This document shows positions 40,313-48,396 of a stretch of 64,000 nucleotides of DNA, piece after piece. Position 1 is the stretch's first letter. Every line of letters begins with the position of its first letter. The translations under genes were made by a program, and so were the position numbers. This DNA is from Telmatospirillum siberiense (GTDB lineage Bacteria > Pseudomonadota > Alphaproteobacteria > Rhodospirillales > Magnetospirillaceae), in the NCBI RefSeq assembly GCF_002845745.1, contig NZ_PIUM01000013.1, forward strand, positions 62,001 through 126,000, given 5' to 3'. A model generated the notes under the pieces. It searched no databases. It was given only the letters and a program-made list of their open reading frames with translations, and was not told where the DNA came from.

Positions 40313-42832
40313 ATGTTTGCGCGGAAGGAACTATTGCTGGCCGGAGTATCGGTCTTGGCGCTGGCTTGCGGGGGGATGAAAAGCGCTTATGCGGCGTGTG
40401 GTTCCGCCAGTGGCGGGAGCATGACGATCTCCGCCAGTTGCACCGGTCCCCTGACCTGGACGGGGGGCGATCTGTCGCTCACCAGCGGTGTCGTCATCGA
40501 TAACGGCCTCATGGGGATCTCGGTCACCGGCGGCTCCACCGTCGGCACCCTGACGAGCAACGGCGCGACGATCGGCGGCGTCGGCAACGGTGCCGTTTCC
40601 GATGCCGGCATCGCCAACAGCGGTACTATCGGCATGCTGAGTATCACGGGTGGGCGTGTCGGGTCTTCCCTCACTTCAGGCTCTTGGTCCCTGATAACGT
40701 CGAGCGCCATTCTGAATTCCGGTGTCATCGGCACGCTGGCGATCAACGGCGCCGCCGTCGACGGCTTTTTAAGCGGTATCAAGAACACCGGCAGCATCGC
40801 CGCGCTGGGCAACGGTGGCGCCATCAGCGGCGGTACCGCCGGGATCGGCAACGACGGGGTGATCGGCGCGCTGACCAACAGCGGCAGGATCAGCGGCGGC
40901 ACCGTCACCGGCATCGGCATCTACAACAACGCCGGAGCCACGATCGGCAGGTTGAGCAACAGCGGCACCATCAGTGCCGGTTTCTGGGGAATCCTCAACG
41001 ACGGCAGCATCGCGACGCTGGTCAATGACGGCGTCATCAGCGCCAGCACCTCCTTGACGACCATAGGCGCCCAGGCCATCGAGAATTCGGGCAGCATCGC
41101 GACGCTGATCAACAACGGGATCATCTCAGGCAGCAAGGCCGCCATCACCAATAGCGGCGCCTTGGGAACGATCACTAACAGCGGCGTCATCGAAGGCAAT
41201 ATTCTCAATAGCTCGTCCAATCCGCTAACCATCAGCGGCGCCGGCGGCTCGGCTTACGGTACCTTGACCGGTTCCGGCAGCGGGGCAGGAACCATCACCA
41301 ACAGCGCTTCCGATCTGGTCTTCGCATCGGGCAACCTGTTGCTCAACGACGACATCAACATGGCCGCCTACACGGTGCGCAATACCGGGGCGACGCTGCG
41401 GGTCGCCAATACGCGGACCATTACCGGGAACTACGTGCAGACCGGGGGAGTGCTGGCCGTCGTGGCGGCTTCGCCGACGAGCTACGGAAAATTGCTGGTG
41501 TCGAATGTCGCCAGCATCAGCAATTCCAGCATCACCATTTCCGGCAGCGGGCTGGCGGCCGGCGAGACCTTCACCGTCATTTCGGCCGGGACTTTGATGA
41601 TGGGAAGCAATGTGACGGCGGCCACCAATGGCTTCAGCGACGTGCTCAGCGTCAGCGGCGGTGAGCTTTTGGTGACCCTTGCGGCGGTTTCGTCATCGAG
41701 TTCGGGGGCGTCCTCCTGGACGCAAAAGGGCCGTGTGGCGGGAGGCGGGGCGGTGCCGGTGGGATCCGTGCTCGACCAGATTGCCGGTAATTCCTCCTAC
41801 CAGCCGATGCTGACCCAGCTTGCCGCCCTGCCGATACAAGAGCAGTATCACGCGCTTCGTCAATTGGCGCCGTCGCAGCAAGTGCCGCAGATCGTCGCCA
41901 GTGGCGCCACCACCTTGCCGATCGGCACGGCGATAGAGCTGCGTCAGACGGTCTTGGCGCAGGGTGAGGGGGCGGGACGGGCGGCTGGTTCCCAATACAG
42001 CATGGGGGCGTTGTGGGGGCAGGTTCTGGGCGGAGTGGCCAGCCAGGACGGCGGCATCAATAAGGCCGGCTACACATCGTCTTCCTTCGGCCTGCTGATC
42101 GGGACCGACAAACCGCTATCCGCCGAGGTCGTCGGCGGGTTGGCGGTCAGTTGGCTGCGCGGCGATGTGAATGGGACTGCCGACTTCAGCGGCAGCCGCA
42201 CCCGGTTCGACAGCTATCAACTCAGCGCTTACGGCACCTGGCGGCCGGATAACGGCCCCGCCTATCTGCGGGGATTGCTGGGGGGCGGTTACAACCACTA
42301 TGACCAAAAACGCGCCATCGCCTTTTTGGGCGAGATTGCGCAGGCCAAATATGACGGCCGGCAGATCCAGGTCAAATTGGGCGGCGGCTATGACATGCCG
42401 CTGGCGGGTGGCCCGATCCTTACCCCGATGGCCGCTATCCAGGAGGTGCGTGTCGACAACGACGGCTACCGGGAAAGCGGCGCCGGAGTGGCCGGTCTGC
42501 CGACGAACGGGCGGGGGGTCGATGCGGTGGAAAGCGAACTGGGAAGCAAGCTTTCGAGCCAATTGACCAGCATGCTCGGTTCGGTGCTGGTCGATACGCA
42601 GCTAAGCTGGGTGCATTCCTACACCAACAGTCCGGTAACGGTCGTCTCTTCGATGGGAGGCACCGGTTTCGCCGTGACCAGCGCCCGTCCGGCCGCCGAT
42701 GGCGCGCGGTTGATGCTGGGGGCGACGTTGCAACGCTCGGATGCCTTGTCGCTCCGTCTGGAATATGACGGTGATCTGCGTGCCGACTACCGCAGCCATA
42801 CGGGGGTGCTGCGGGTCAGGCAGGAGTTCTGA
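40313..42832 (+). CDS. Autotransporter (type Va) with repetitive beta-helix passenger
   Basis: An 839-residue protein. Signal MFARKELLLAGVSVLALACG with cleavage near AYA-ACG. The passenger (about 35-450) consists of imperfect repeats like 'NSGTIG.L.I.GG' and 'IATLVNDGVISAS', typical of a right-handed beta-helix. The C-terminal 270 residues form the translocator barrel: 'SMGALWGQVLGGVASQDGGI', 'GLLIGTDKPLSAEVVGGLAV' and final 'VLRVRQEF' ending in Phe. It should display the passenger at the cell surface; adhesion is possible but unproven. GGGAGGGG precedes ATG 40313. Monocistronic. Confidence 0.9.
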   Translation: MFARKELLLAGVSVLALACGGMKSAYAACGSASGGSMTISASCTGPLTWTGGDLSLTSGVVIDNGLMGISVTGGSTVGTLTSNGATIGGVGNGAVSDAGIANSGTIGMLSITGGRVGSSLTSGSWSLITSSAILNSGVIGTLAINGAAVDGFLSGIKNTGSIAALGNGGAISGGTAGIGNDGVIGALTNSGRISGGTVTGIGIYNNAGATIGRLSNSGTISAGFWGILNDGSIATLVNDGVISASTSLTTIGAQAIENSGSIATLINNGIISGSKAAITNSGALGTITNSGVIEGNILNSSSNPLTISGAGGSAYGTLTGSGSGAGTITNSASDLVFASGNLLLNDDINMAAYTVRNTGATLRVANTRTITGNYVQTGGVLAVVAASPTSYGKLLVSNVASISNSSITISGSGLAAGETFTVISAGTLMMGSNVTAATNGFSDVLSVSGGELLVTLAAVSSSSSGASSWTQKGRVAGGGAVPVGSVLDQIAGNSSYQPMLTQLAALPIQEQYHALRQLAPSQQVPQIVASGATTLPIGTAIELRQTVLAQGEGAGRAAGSQYSMGALWGQVLGGVASQDGGINKAGYTSSSFGLLIGTDKPLSAEVVGGLAVSWLRGDVNGTADFSGSRTRFDSYQLSAYGTWRPDNGPAYLRGLLGGGYNHYDQKRAIAFLGEIAQAKYDGRQIQVKLGGGYDMPLAGGPILTPMAAIQEVRVDNDGYRESGAGVAGLPTNGRGVDAVESELGSKLSSQLTSMLGSVLVDTQLSWVHSYTNSPVTVVSSMGGTGFAVTSARPAADGARLMLGATLQRSDALSLRLEYDGDLRADYRSHTGVLRVRQEF

Positions 42833-43154
42833 CGTTCCTTCTCCCTCCCCGGAAAAGCATGGACGCCGTCGTCCCTGCCGCCCCTTTCCCATCGCCGTCT
42901 CATGCGTGATTCTGCGATCGGCGATCCTTGCGGATTATGCCGGCAGTCGATAGATCGCAAGTCATGCATGAAATGAAGTGCGGACTCTTCCGATTATCTT
43001 TTCTCTATTAAATCTGGAGGTCTGCCCATCTTTTGCAACTACTGTCTATTAATTGGGCACAGGTGGATAGTTTTTTGGGCAGTATAACGGGGGTGATGGT
43101 GGAGGCTAGCCTGGTTTTCCCGCTCTTTCCGTTGGTGAAAAAGAAGCTGCTTGT

Positions 43155-43170
43155 AAATGTGATCACTTTA
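43155..43170. promoter_or_regulatory. TGTGATCACA-type operator upstream of puuA
   Basis: aaatgtgatcacttta, centre 43162.5, one member of the set shared with 47271-47304, 48350-48382 and 51947-52085. It lies about 200 bases before the puuA start. Confidence 0.65.
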
Positions 43171-43242
43171 TGAGATTTTTTGTTGTCGGTTTTCGGATAT
43201 ATGGTGTTTCCGCAACACCTGAACCCCGTAGATTTAGGGTCA

Positions 43243-43256
43243 CATTGTGATCATTT
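43243..43256. promoter_or_regulatory. Second TGTGATCA-type operator upstream of puuA
   Basis: cattgtgatcattt, centre about 43250, 88 bases (about eight helical turns) from the first site; a paired arrangement as at the other targets. Confidence 0.6.
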
Positions 43257-43365
43257 TATCGGGGCGATGCCGGGGGTGGACGATGCTGTCGCATCCAGTC
43301 CCCCCGTTTCAAGGAAGGCTTCGGAACAAACCGCAATAAGTCTTTCGCGAGAAATGGTGATTTAA

Positions 43366-44736
43366 ATGGACAATACATCCAGTCTCGACAACGCTCTGAA
43401 GCCATTCATGGCAGAGCATCCAGAAATCGAGGTTCTGGAGGCTTTCATCATCGACGTCAATGGGGTGACCAGAGGAAAGTGGATCCCCCGCGATCGCGCC
43501 GATGAGATCTTGACCAAGGGCCTGGCCTTGCCCCGTTCCGTGCTGGCCCTCGATATCTGGGGGCGCGACGTGGAGGCCGCCGGTCTGGCCGAGGGTACCG
43601 GAGACCCCGACGGTATCTGCATGCCGGTTCCCGGCACCCTGGCCCCGGTGCCCTGGCTCGAGCGGCCCACGGCCCAGGTCATGCTGACCATGATGGAAAG
43701 CCCCGATAAGCCGTTCTTCGCCGATCCGCGCGCCATCCTGGCGGCGGTTCTGCGGCGGTTCTCCGAATCCGGGCTGACGCCGGTGGTGGCGGCGGAACTG
43801 GAATTCTATCTGATCGACCCGCATCGCTCGGCGACGGATCCCGTGCGGCCGCCGAATTCCCGCAGCGGGCGCTGGCAGGGGTGGCAGACCCAGGTTCTAT
43901 CCATCGCCGAATTGCACGAGTTCGAGAATCTGCTTTCCGACATTTCGCGCGTCTGTACTTTGCAGGGCGTTCCCGCCGACGCCATTTTGCGGGAAAACGG
44001 GCCGGGCCAGTACGAGATCAATCTGAAGCATGTCGGCGATGCCATGAAGGCGGCCGACCATGCGGTGATGTTGAAGCGGGTGGTGAAGGGGATCGCCCAC
44101 CAGCATGGTCTGGACGCCACCTTCATGGCCAAGCCCTACGGAGACCGCGCGGGCAGCGGAATGCATGTGCATTTCAGCCTTCTCGACGGGCGCGGACGGA
44201 ACGTGTTTTCCAGCGACGACGGGCGTGGCAGCGACGTCATGCGGCACGCCGTGGGGGGACTGGTCCGGACCATGGGTGAAAGCATGGCGGTCTTCGCTCC
44301 GCACGCCAATTCCTATCGGCGGCTGACGCACAGCGAGCACGCCCCTCTTTACGCCTCATGGGGCTATGACAACCGCAATGCGGCGGTGCGCCTGATCACC
44401 ACCAGCGGACCGGCGACACGCATCGAACACCGCGTCTCGGGTGCCGATGCCAACCCCTACCTGGCCATCGCCACCATGCTGGCCGGAGCTCACTACGGCA
44501 TCGCCAATCAGATCGAGCCCGGTGCGCAGATGGTGAGCGATGACGACGAGGAGTTCGAGCGGCTGTCTTGCAATTGGGACGATGGTATCGAGGCCTTCGC
44601 AGAGTCCGAATTCGTCTCCCAATATCTGGGCGACGATTACCAAAAGCTCTATGCGGCCTGCAAGACGCAGGAACTCAACGAATTCCGCCTGCGCGTGACC
44701 GATGTGGAATATGATGCCTATCTCAGGAATGTTTGA
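43366..44736 (+). CDS. puuA: Glutamate-putrescine ligase / glutamine synthetase-like, paralogue 1
   Basis: A 456-residue GS-fold protein. 'VLEAFIIDVNGVTRGKWIPR' and 'SVLALDIWGRDVEAAGLAEG' match PuuA. The metal/ATP-binding blocks 'VVAAELEFYLIDPHRSA', 'ENGPGQYEINLKHVGDAMKA', 'MAKPYGDRAGSGMHVHFSLL' and 'RIEHRVSGADANPYLAIATM' are all present. PuuA ligates glutamate to putrescine with ATP in the gamma-glutamyl pathway. It is paralogous to the gene at 45835 and less like E. coli PuuA at the substrate-proximal 'SYRRLTHSEHAPLYASWGYD' segment, so its amine may differ. The SMR gene follows at once. Confidence 0.85.
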   Translation: MDNTSSLDNALKPFMAEHPEIEVLEAFIIDVNGVTRGKWIPRDRADEILTKGLALPRSVLALDIWGRDVEAAGLAEGTGDPDGICMPVPGTLAPVPWLERPTAQVMLTMMESPDKPFFADPRAILAAVLRRFSESGLTPVVAAELEFYLIDPHRSATDPVRPPNSRSGRWQGWQTQVLSIAELHEFENLLSDISRVCTLQGVPADAILRENGPGQYEINLKHVGDAMKAADHAVMLKRVVKGIAHQHGLDATFMAKPYGDRAGSGMHVHFSLLDGRGRNVFSSDDGRGSDVMRHAVGGLVRTMGESMAVFAPHANSYRRLTHSEHAPLYASWGYDNRNAAVRLITTSGPATRIEHRVSGADANPYLAIATMLAGAHYGIANQIEPGAQMVSDDDEEFERLSCNWDDGIEAFAESEFVSQYLGDDYQKLYAACKTQELNEFRLRVTDVEYDAYLRNV

Positions 44737-44742
44737 GTGCCC

Positions 44743-45075
44743 ATGTCGTCACATCTTTATCTCGCCATCGCCATTGTCGCCGAGGTGATCGCCACCACCG
44801 CGCTGAAGGCCTCGAACGGCTTCAGCCGTCTCGTTCCCTCGGTGATCGTGGTGGCGGGTTATGCCGCCTCCTTCTATTTCCTGGCGGTGACGCTGAAGAC
44901 CATCCCGGTCGGGGTGGTCTACGCGATCTGGTCGGGGGTCGGCATCGTCCTGATTTCCCTGCTCGGCTGGACCTTGTTCGGGCAGAAGCTCGATTGGCCG
45001 GCCATTTCCGGGATGACCCTGATCATCGCCGGCGTTCTGGTGATCAATCTGTTTTCGGACGCGGTCGGCGAGTGA
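44743..45075 (+). CDS. EmrE-like small multidrug resistance transporter
   Basis: A 110-residue four-helix protein. 'YLAIAIVAEVIATTALKASN' carries the essential membrane Glu (AEVI), and 'VVYAIWSGVGIVLISLLGWT' with 'FGQKLDWPAISGMTLIIAGV' closely follows the EmrE pattern, as opposed to the guanidinium exporter Gdx. It exchanges protons for lipophilic or polyvalent cations as a dimer. Location inside a polyamine cluster suggests amine export to protect against overload, by analogy with MdtJI; this is inference. ATG 44743 gives the standard length; GTG 44737 abuts the puuA stop. Confidence 0.88.
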   Translation: MSSHLYLAIAIVAEVIATTALKASNGFSRLVPSVIVVAGYAASFYFLAVTLKTIPVGVVYAIWSGVGIVLISLLGWTLFGQKLDWPAISGMTLIIAGVLVINLFSDAVGE

Positions 45076-45079
45076 TATC

Positions 45080-45115
45080 CAATTCCCGGTGAGAGACGCC
45101 GCTCACCGGGAATTG
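45080..45115. terminator. Bidirectional terminator-like hairpin
   Basis: caattcccggtgag (45080-45093) and its exact complement (45102-45115), loop agacgccg, between the convergent SMR and amidotransferase genes. Stem is strong; the T-runs are short. Confidence 0.6.
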
Positions 45116-45118
45116 ATG

Positions 45119-45835
45119 TCATCTTTGTTGCCGCAGAAAACGCAGCAGTCCCTCGGCGATCAGCGGGGAATCGGTGGCGGCATTCGGCTTGGCCAGGTCG
45201 GCCAGGGCGGCGCGCCCGCTGTCCTCGGGCAGGGTGACGCCCACATAGGCCGACAGCAGCGCCTTCTCGAAGTCGACGGTGAATTCGGGGTGAGCCTGGA
45301 AGCTCACCGCCCAGTTCCCGTAGCTCAGGGCGGCATAGGGGCAGGCGGGGGCGTTGGCGAGCAGGGTCGCGCCCGGCGGCGGCGTCAGCACCTGGTCTTG
45401 ATGGATGGCGTTGAGGCGCAGTCGTTCCGGCGCTTTGGCCAGCCAGGCGGGGCGGTCGCGCAATTCGTAGTCCTTGAGGCCCAATTGCCAGCCGTTGGGG
45501 GCGGGCGCGACATGGCCTCCCATGGCCTTGGCCAGGATCTGATGGCCGAAGCAGAGGCCGATCACCGGACGCTTGGCATCCCGAGCCTTCCGCAGCAGGG
45601 ATTCCAGGGCGAGCATCCAGGGTTGCTCCTCGGTCACGCTGCAGCGCGATCCGGTGATCACCCAGGCGTCGCAGGAGGAGGCCGATTCCGGACAATCCTC
45701 CTCGGGTAGCCAGAAGCGGTGGAAGTTGAGATCGGGGTCCCCCCCCAGAAGGACCTCGACCATGTCGGCGTAGGTGCCGTATTGCCCGGCCAGGGCGGGG
45801 GCCGGGCGGCCCGTCTCGAGAATGCCGATCAGCAT
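45119..45835 (-). CDS. Class I glutamine amidotransferase-like protein
   Basis: A 238-residue protein of the GATase1 fold. The nucleophile elbow is RPVIGLCFGHQILAKAMGGH (Cys about 94); the catalytic His is in VSFQAHPEFTVDFEK (with a following Glu). 'VITGSRCSVTEEQPWMLALE' is a standard block of the GMP-synthase-like class I subgroup. Beside puuA paralogues it could hydrolyse gamma-glutamyl-GABA like PuuD, which has the same fold but a different (peptidase C26) motif; this functional link is inference. Its ATG overlaps the stop of the ligase gene upstream in transcription (TGATG), so they are coupled. Confidence 0.82.
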   Translation of the reverse strand: MLIGILETGRPAPALAGQYGTYADMVEVLLGGDPDLNFHRFWLPEEDCPESASSCDAWVITGSRCSVTEEQPWMLALESLLRKARDAKRPVIGLCFGHQILAKAMGGHVAPAPNGWQLGLKDYELRDRPAWLAKAPERLRLNAIHQDQVLTPPPGATLLANAPACPYAALSYGNWAVSFQAHPEFTVDFEKALLSAYVGVTLPEDSGRAALADLAKPNAATDSPLIAEGLLRFLRQQR

Positions 45836-47214
45836 CAGATGGACCCCAGATAAGTGGCGTATTCGATATCCGTCACCCTGCGTCCCAATTCGACCAGTTC
45901 CTGGGCCTTGCAGGTGCCGAACGCGCGCATGAAGGACGCGCCCAGATAGCGCGGCAGTGTTTCGGCGGATTGGAAGGCCTGGATGGCGCGATCCCAGGTC
46001 AGCGGCAAGGGCAGGGTGGATTGCGCGTCGTCGCCATAGGCGTCGCCGCGTACCGCCGGCGGCGCCTCCAGGTGGTTTTCGATGCCGTGCAGGACCCCCG
46101 CCAGGATGGCCGCCACCACCAGATAGGGATTGGCGTCGGCGCCGGCCGGGCGGTGCTCGAAGCGCCGGGCCTTGTTGGAACTGTCGGGAATGCGCAAGGA
46201 GGTGGTGCGGTTCTCATATCCCCAACTTGCCGTGGTCGGCGCGTGCGCTCCCGGCTGAAAGCGCCGATAGGAATTCAGGTGCGGGGCGAAGATCAGCATG
46301 CTTTCCGGCATCAGGGCGATCATGCCGGCGACGGCCTGGCGCAGAAGCGGACTGCCGTTCGGCGTGCCGTCGTCGAAGACATTGCGTCCCGCCGCGTCCA
46401 GCAGGCTGGCGTGCAGGTGGAAGCCGCTGCCCGCCCAGTCGCCGTAAGGCTTCGCCATGAAGGTGGCATGCATGCCGTGGCGACGGGCCACCGCCCGCAC
46501 GGCGCGGCGCAGGAGCACCGCGTGGTCGGCGGCCAGCAGGGGATTGGCGACATGAAGCAGATTGACCTCGAACTGGCCGGGGCCGTTCTCCACGATGATG
46601 GTGTCGCTGGGCAGATCCTGGGCGCGGCAGACCTCGCGGATGGCGCTTAGGACCTGGTCGAATTCGTCCAGTTCCTCCATGGAATAGACGCGGGGGGCAT
46701 CCAGGTCGTAGCCGCTTTTGGGGGCGGCGGGCGGGCGGGGGCGTCCGCCGCCGGCCGCGTCGCCGGCCATCAGATAGAACTCCAGTTCGGTCGCCACCAC
46801 CGGCGTCAGCCCAAGGGGCCGAAACCGCTCGACGACGCTGGCCAGCACTTGCCGGGAATCGGCCGCGAACGGCGTTCCGTCGACATTGTGCATCATGGTG
46901 AGCATCTGCAGGCGCGGACGCTCGCTCCAGGTCATCGGCATCAGGCCGGGGCCGCAGGGTTTGCAGACGCCGTCGCCGTCGCCGCATTCCCAGACCAGCC
47001 CGTTGGCCAGCACATCATGACCCCAGATGTCGAGACAGAGGACCGAGCGGGGAAACTTCATGCCTTCGCCGAAGACCTTGTCCAGGCTGTCGGCCGGGAT
47101 TCGTTTGCCCCTGAGGATGCCGTTGAGATCGCAGGCCAGAAGATCGAGTTCCTCGATCCCGGGATACTGGGCCAATTGTGCCCTCGCCGTTTCCAGCGTA
47201 ACTTCCATCACCAT
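45835..47214 (-). CDS. puuA: Glutamate-putrescine ligase / glutamine synthetase-like, paralogue 2
   Basis: A 459-residue GS-fold protein with PuuA-type blocks: 'LDLLACDLNGILRGKRIPAD', 'VVATELEFYLMAGDAAGGGR', 'VENGPGQFEVNLLHVANPLL', 'MAKPYGDWAGSGFHLHASLL' and 'SYRRFQPGAHAPTTASWGYE', then 'FEHRPAGADANPYLVVAAIL'. The RRFQPG..AP..ASWG segment is nearer to E. coli PuuA than paralogue 1. It is divergent from the GntR gene with two tandem operators between, and translationally coupled to the amidotransferase gene. The exact amine is unknown. Confidence 0.87.
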   Translation of the reverse strand: MVMEVTLETARAQLAQYPGIEELDLLACDLNGILRGKRIPADSLDKVFGEGMKFPRSVLCLDIWGHDVLANGLVWECGDGDGVCKPCGPGLMPMTWSERPRLQMLTMMHNVDGTPFAADSRQVLASVVERFRPLGLTPVVATELEFYLMAGDAAGGGRPRPPAAPKSGYDLDAPRVYSMEELDEFDQVLSAIREVCRAQDLPSDTIIVENGPGQFEVNLLHVANPLLAADHAVLLRRAVRAVARRHGMHATFMAKPYGDWAGSGFHLHASLLDAAGRNVFDDGTPNGSPLLRQAVAGMIALMPESMLIFAPHLNSYRRFQPGAHAPTTASWGYENRTTSLRIPDSSNKARRFEHRPAGADANPYLVVAAILAGVLHGIENHLEAPPAVRGDAYGDDAQSTLPLPLTWDRAIQAFQSAETLPRYLGASFMRAFGTCKAQELVELGRRVTDIEYATYLGSI

Positions 47215-47270
47215 TTTGCCTCGACCTCGCCGCGCAATTCATATAACCGTAAATCCGGCTGTTGCGCTAT

Positions 47271-47304
47271 GTTGATCACATTCGATAAAATGTGATCACA
47301 TTTT
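47271..47304. promoter_or_regulatory. Tandem TGTGATCACA operators between the ligase gene and gntR
   Basis: Site 1 is gttgatcaca (47271-47280). Site 2, aaaatgtgatcacatttt (47287-47304), is a perfect 18-bp palindrome. Centres are 20 bases apart, close to two helical turns. The pair would control both divergent genes and allow autoregulation by the GntR protein. Confidence 0.75.
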
Positions 47305-47336
47305 TGAATTCGCGTCAACCATCAGGAGTGTTTGTC

Positions 47337-48050
47337 ATGGTATCGTCAGCGCCGCTCAATCTGCCAGTGCTGGCGCGCGAGCCGAAGGAAACGACCAATC
47401 AGTGGGTTTATCGTTCACTGCGGCGGGCGGTGATGATTGGCCTGGTGCCGCCCGGCCGGGCCTTGACCATCCGCGACGTGGCCGCCGCCCTGGGTGTCAG
47501 CGCCATGCCGGTGCGCGAGGCATTGCGCCGGCTTTCCACCGAACAGGCGCTCGAGGTCAGGGACAACCGACGCATCATGGTGCCTCAGATGACCGCATCG
47601 AAGTTTCGCGAGCTTTGCGAACTGCGCATCTCGATCGAATGCCATGCGGCCGAGCGGGCCTTGCCCTATGTCACGACGCAGCGTGTCGACGATTTGACTG
47701 CCATCGATCGGCGCATTGATCAGGTCAACGCGGCCGGCGACCGCGAGGCGGTCACCATGTTCAATCAGGATTTCCATCGTCACCTCTACGAGGCCAATCC
47801 CAATCAGGTGGTGATGCCTCTGGTCGAAAGCATTTGGCTGCAGTTGGGCCCTTTCGTCCGCCTCGCCCTGTCGAAATTGCAGGATTTCTATCAGGTGGAT
47901 CGCCATTCGGAAGCCCTTGCGGCGCTGAAGCGCCAGGATCCGCTGGCCTTGCGCATTGCCATCGAAGCCGATATTCGCGACGGCATCACCCATGTCGGAA
48001 CCAATGAATTACTGAAGGCCTATGTCGAAAGCGCGGGGCAACCGTCTTAG
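47337..48050 (+). CDS. GntR family transcriptional regulator (FCD type)
   Basis: A 237-residue regulator. The winged helix (about 20-80) has 'VYRSLRRAVMIGLVPPGRAL' and 'TIRDVAAALGVSAMPVREAL' then RRLSTEQALEV; the C-terminal FCD domain carries 'ELRISIECHAAERALPYVTT' and the ligand histidines in NQDFHRHLYEANPNQVVMPL and 'VDRHSEALAALKRQDPLALR'. AGGAG precedes ATG 47337; the longer frame from 47292 would run through the operator. It is the likely repressor acting on the TGTGATCACA sites in the surrounding polyamine cluster. Confidence 0.88.
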   Translation: MVSSAPLNLPVLAREPKETTNQWVYRSLRRAVMIGLVPPGRALTIRDVAAALGVSAMPVREALRRLSTEQALEVRDNRRIMVPQMTASKFRELCELRISIECHAAERALPYVTTQRVDDLTAIDRRIDQVNAAGDREAVTMFNQDFHRHLYEANPNQVVMPLVESIWLQLGPFVRLALSKLQDFYQVDRHSEALAALKRQDPLALRIAIEADIRDGITHVGTNELLKAYVESAGQPS

Positions 48051-48112
48051 GGCGTGTGTACATTTGGCAATCGGCCAGATCTTGATCGTTCCGGTGCGTT
48101 CCGGCTTTTGAT

Positions 48113-48249
48113 GAACCACCAAGACACCAAGGTGGCGGAGTGTGCCACAGGCATTTTCCCGTCCGGTCATCGGCTGTCGACCGAACGCCTGCGGCGCGGA
48201 TTGGCCGCCACCGACTGATCCGAAAGACGCCTTGGTGCCTTGGTGGTTC
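48113..48249. repeat. Spaced inverted repeat containing CCACCAAGACACCAAGG
   Basis: gaaccaccaagacaccaagg (48113-48132) pairs with 48230-48249 at 19 of 20 positions. The left arm itself can fold (ccacc...ggtgg). Such 'caccaagg' elements recur in many proteobacterial intergenic regions; no coding content lies between. Confidence 0.55.
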
Positions 48250-48349
48250 AAAATATCCGGGGTTTCCTTTCATGCCATCGGGGAGCCTGAGGCAACGGAG
48301 AAGCCTTAAGGCCCGCAGGCGTCGCGCGATATTGACAGTCCTTTCCGAA

Positions 48350-48382
48350 TGTGATCACATCTACAAAATGTGATCACATTTT
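48350..48382. promoter_or_regulatory. Tandem TGTGATCACA operators upstream of puuC
   Basis: Site 1 tgtgatcaca (48350-48359), site 2 aaaatgtgatcacatttt (48365-48382, perfect 18-bp palindrome), centres 19 bases apart. Site 2 ends 15 bases before the ATG, almost touching the GCGAGGA ribosome site, so binding should block initiation. Confidence 0.75.
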
Positions 48383-48396
48383 TAGGCGAGGATGTC

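Larger units (their letters stand above)
42833..43365. other. 533-bp regulatory region upstream of the first glutamate-putrescine ligase gene
   Basis: No gene recognised. It contains two TGTGATCA-centred palindromes (43155-43170 and 43243-43256). The first 180 bases, after the autotransporter, show no clear terminator. A 61-codon frame at 43180-43365 has no motif. Confidence 0.6.
48051..48396. other. 346-bp region between gntR and puuC
   Basis: No gene. It holds a long spaced inverted repeat (48113-48249) and the tandem operators just before puuC (48350-48382). No clear gntR terminator is visible apart from that inverted repeat. Confidence 0.6.

Noticed and set aside
40387-41232. Two Pro/Leu-repeat open frames opposite the autotransporter passenger
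   Set aside because: Their apparent repeats merely mirror the repetitive passenger on the coding strand.
43155-48382. CRP/FNR binding sites
   Set aside because: CRP sites need six bases between TGTGA and TCACA; here the halves abut, and sites cluster with one metabolic system and its GntR gene.
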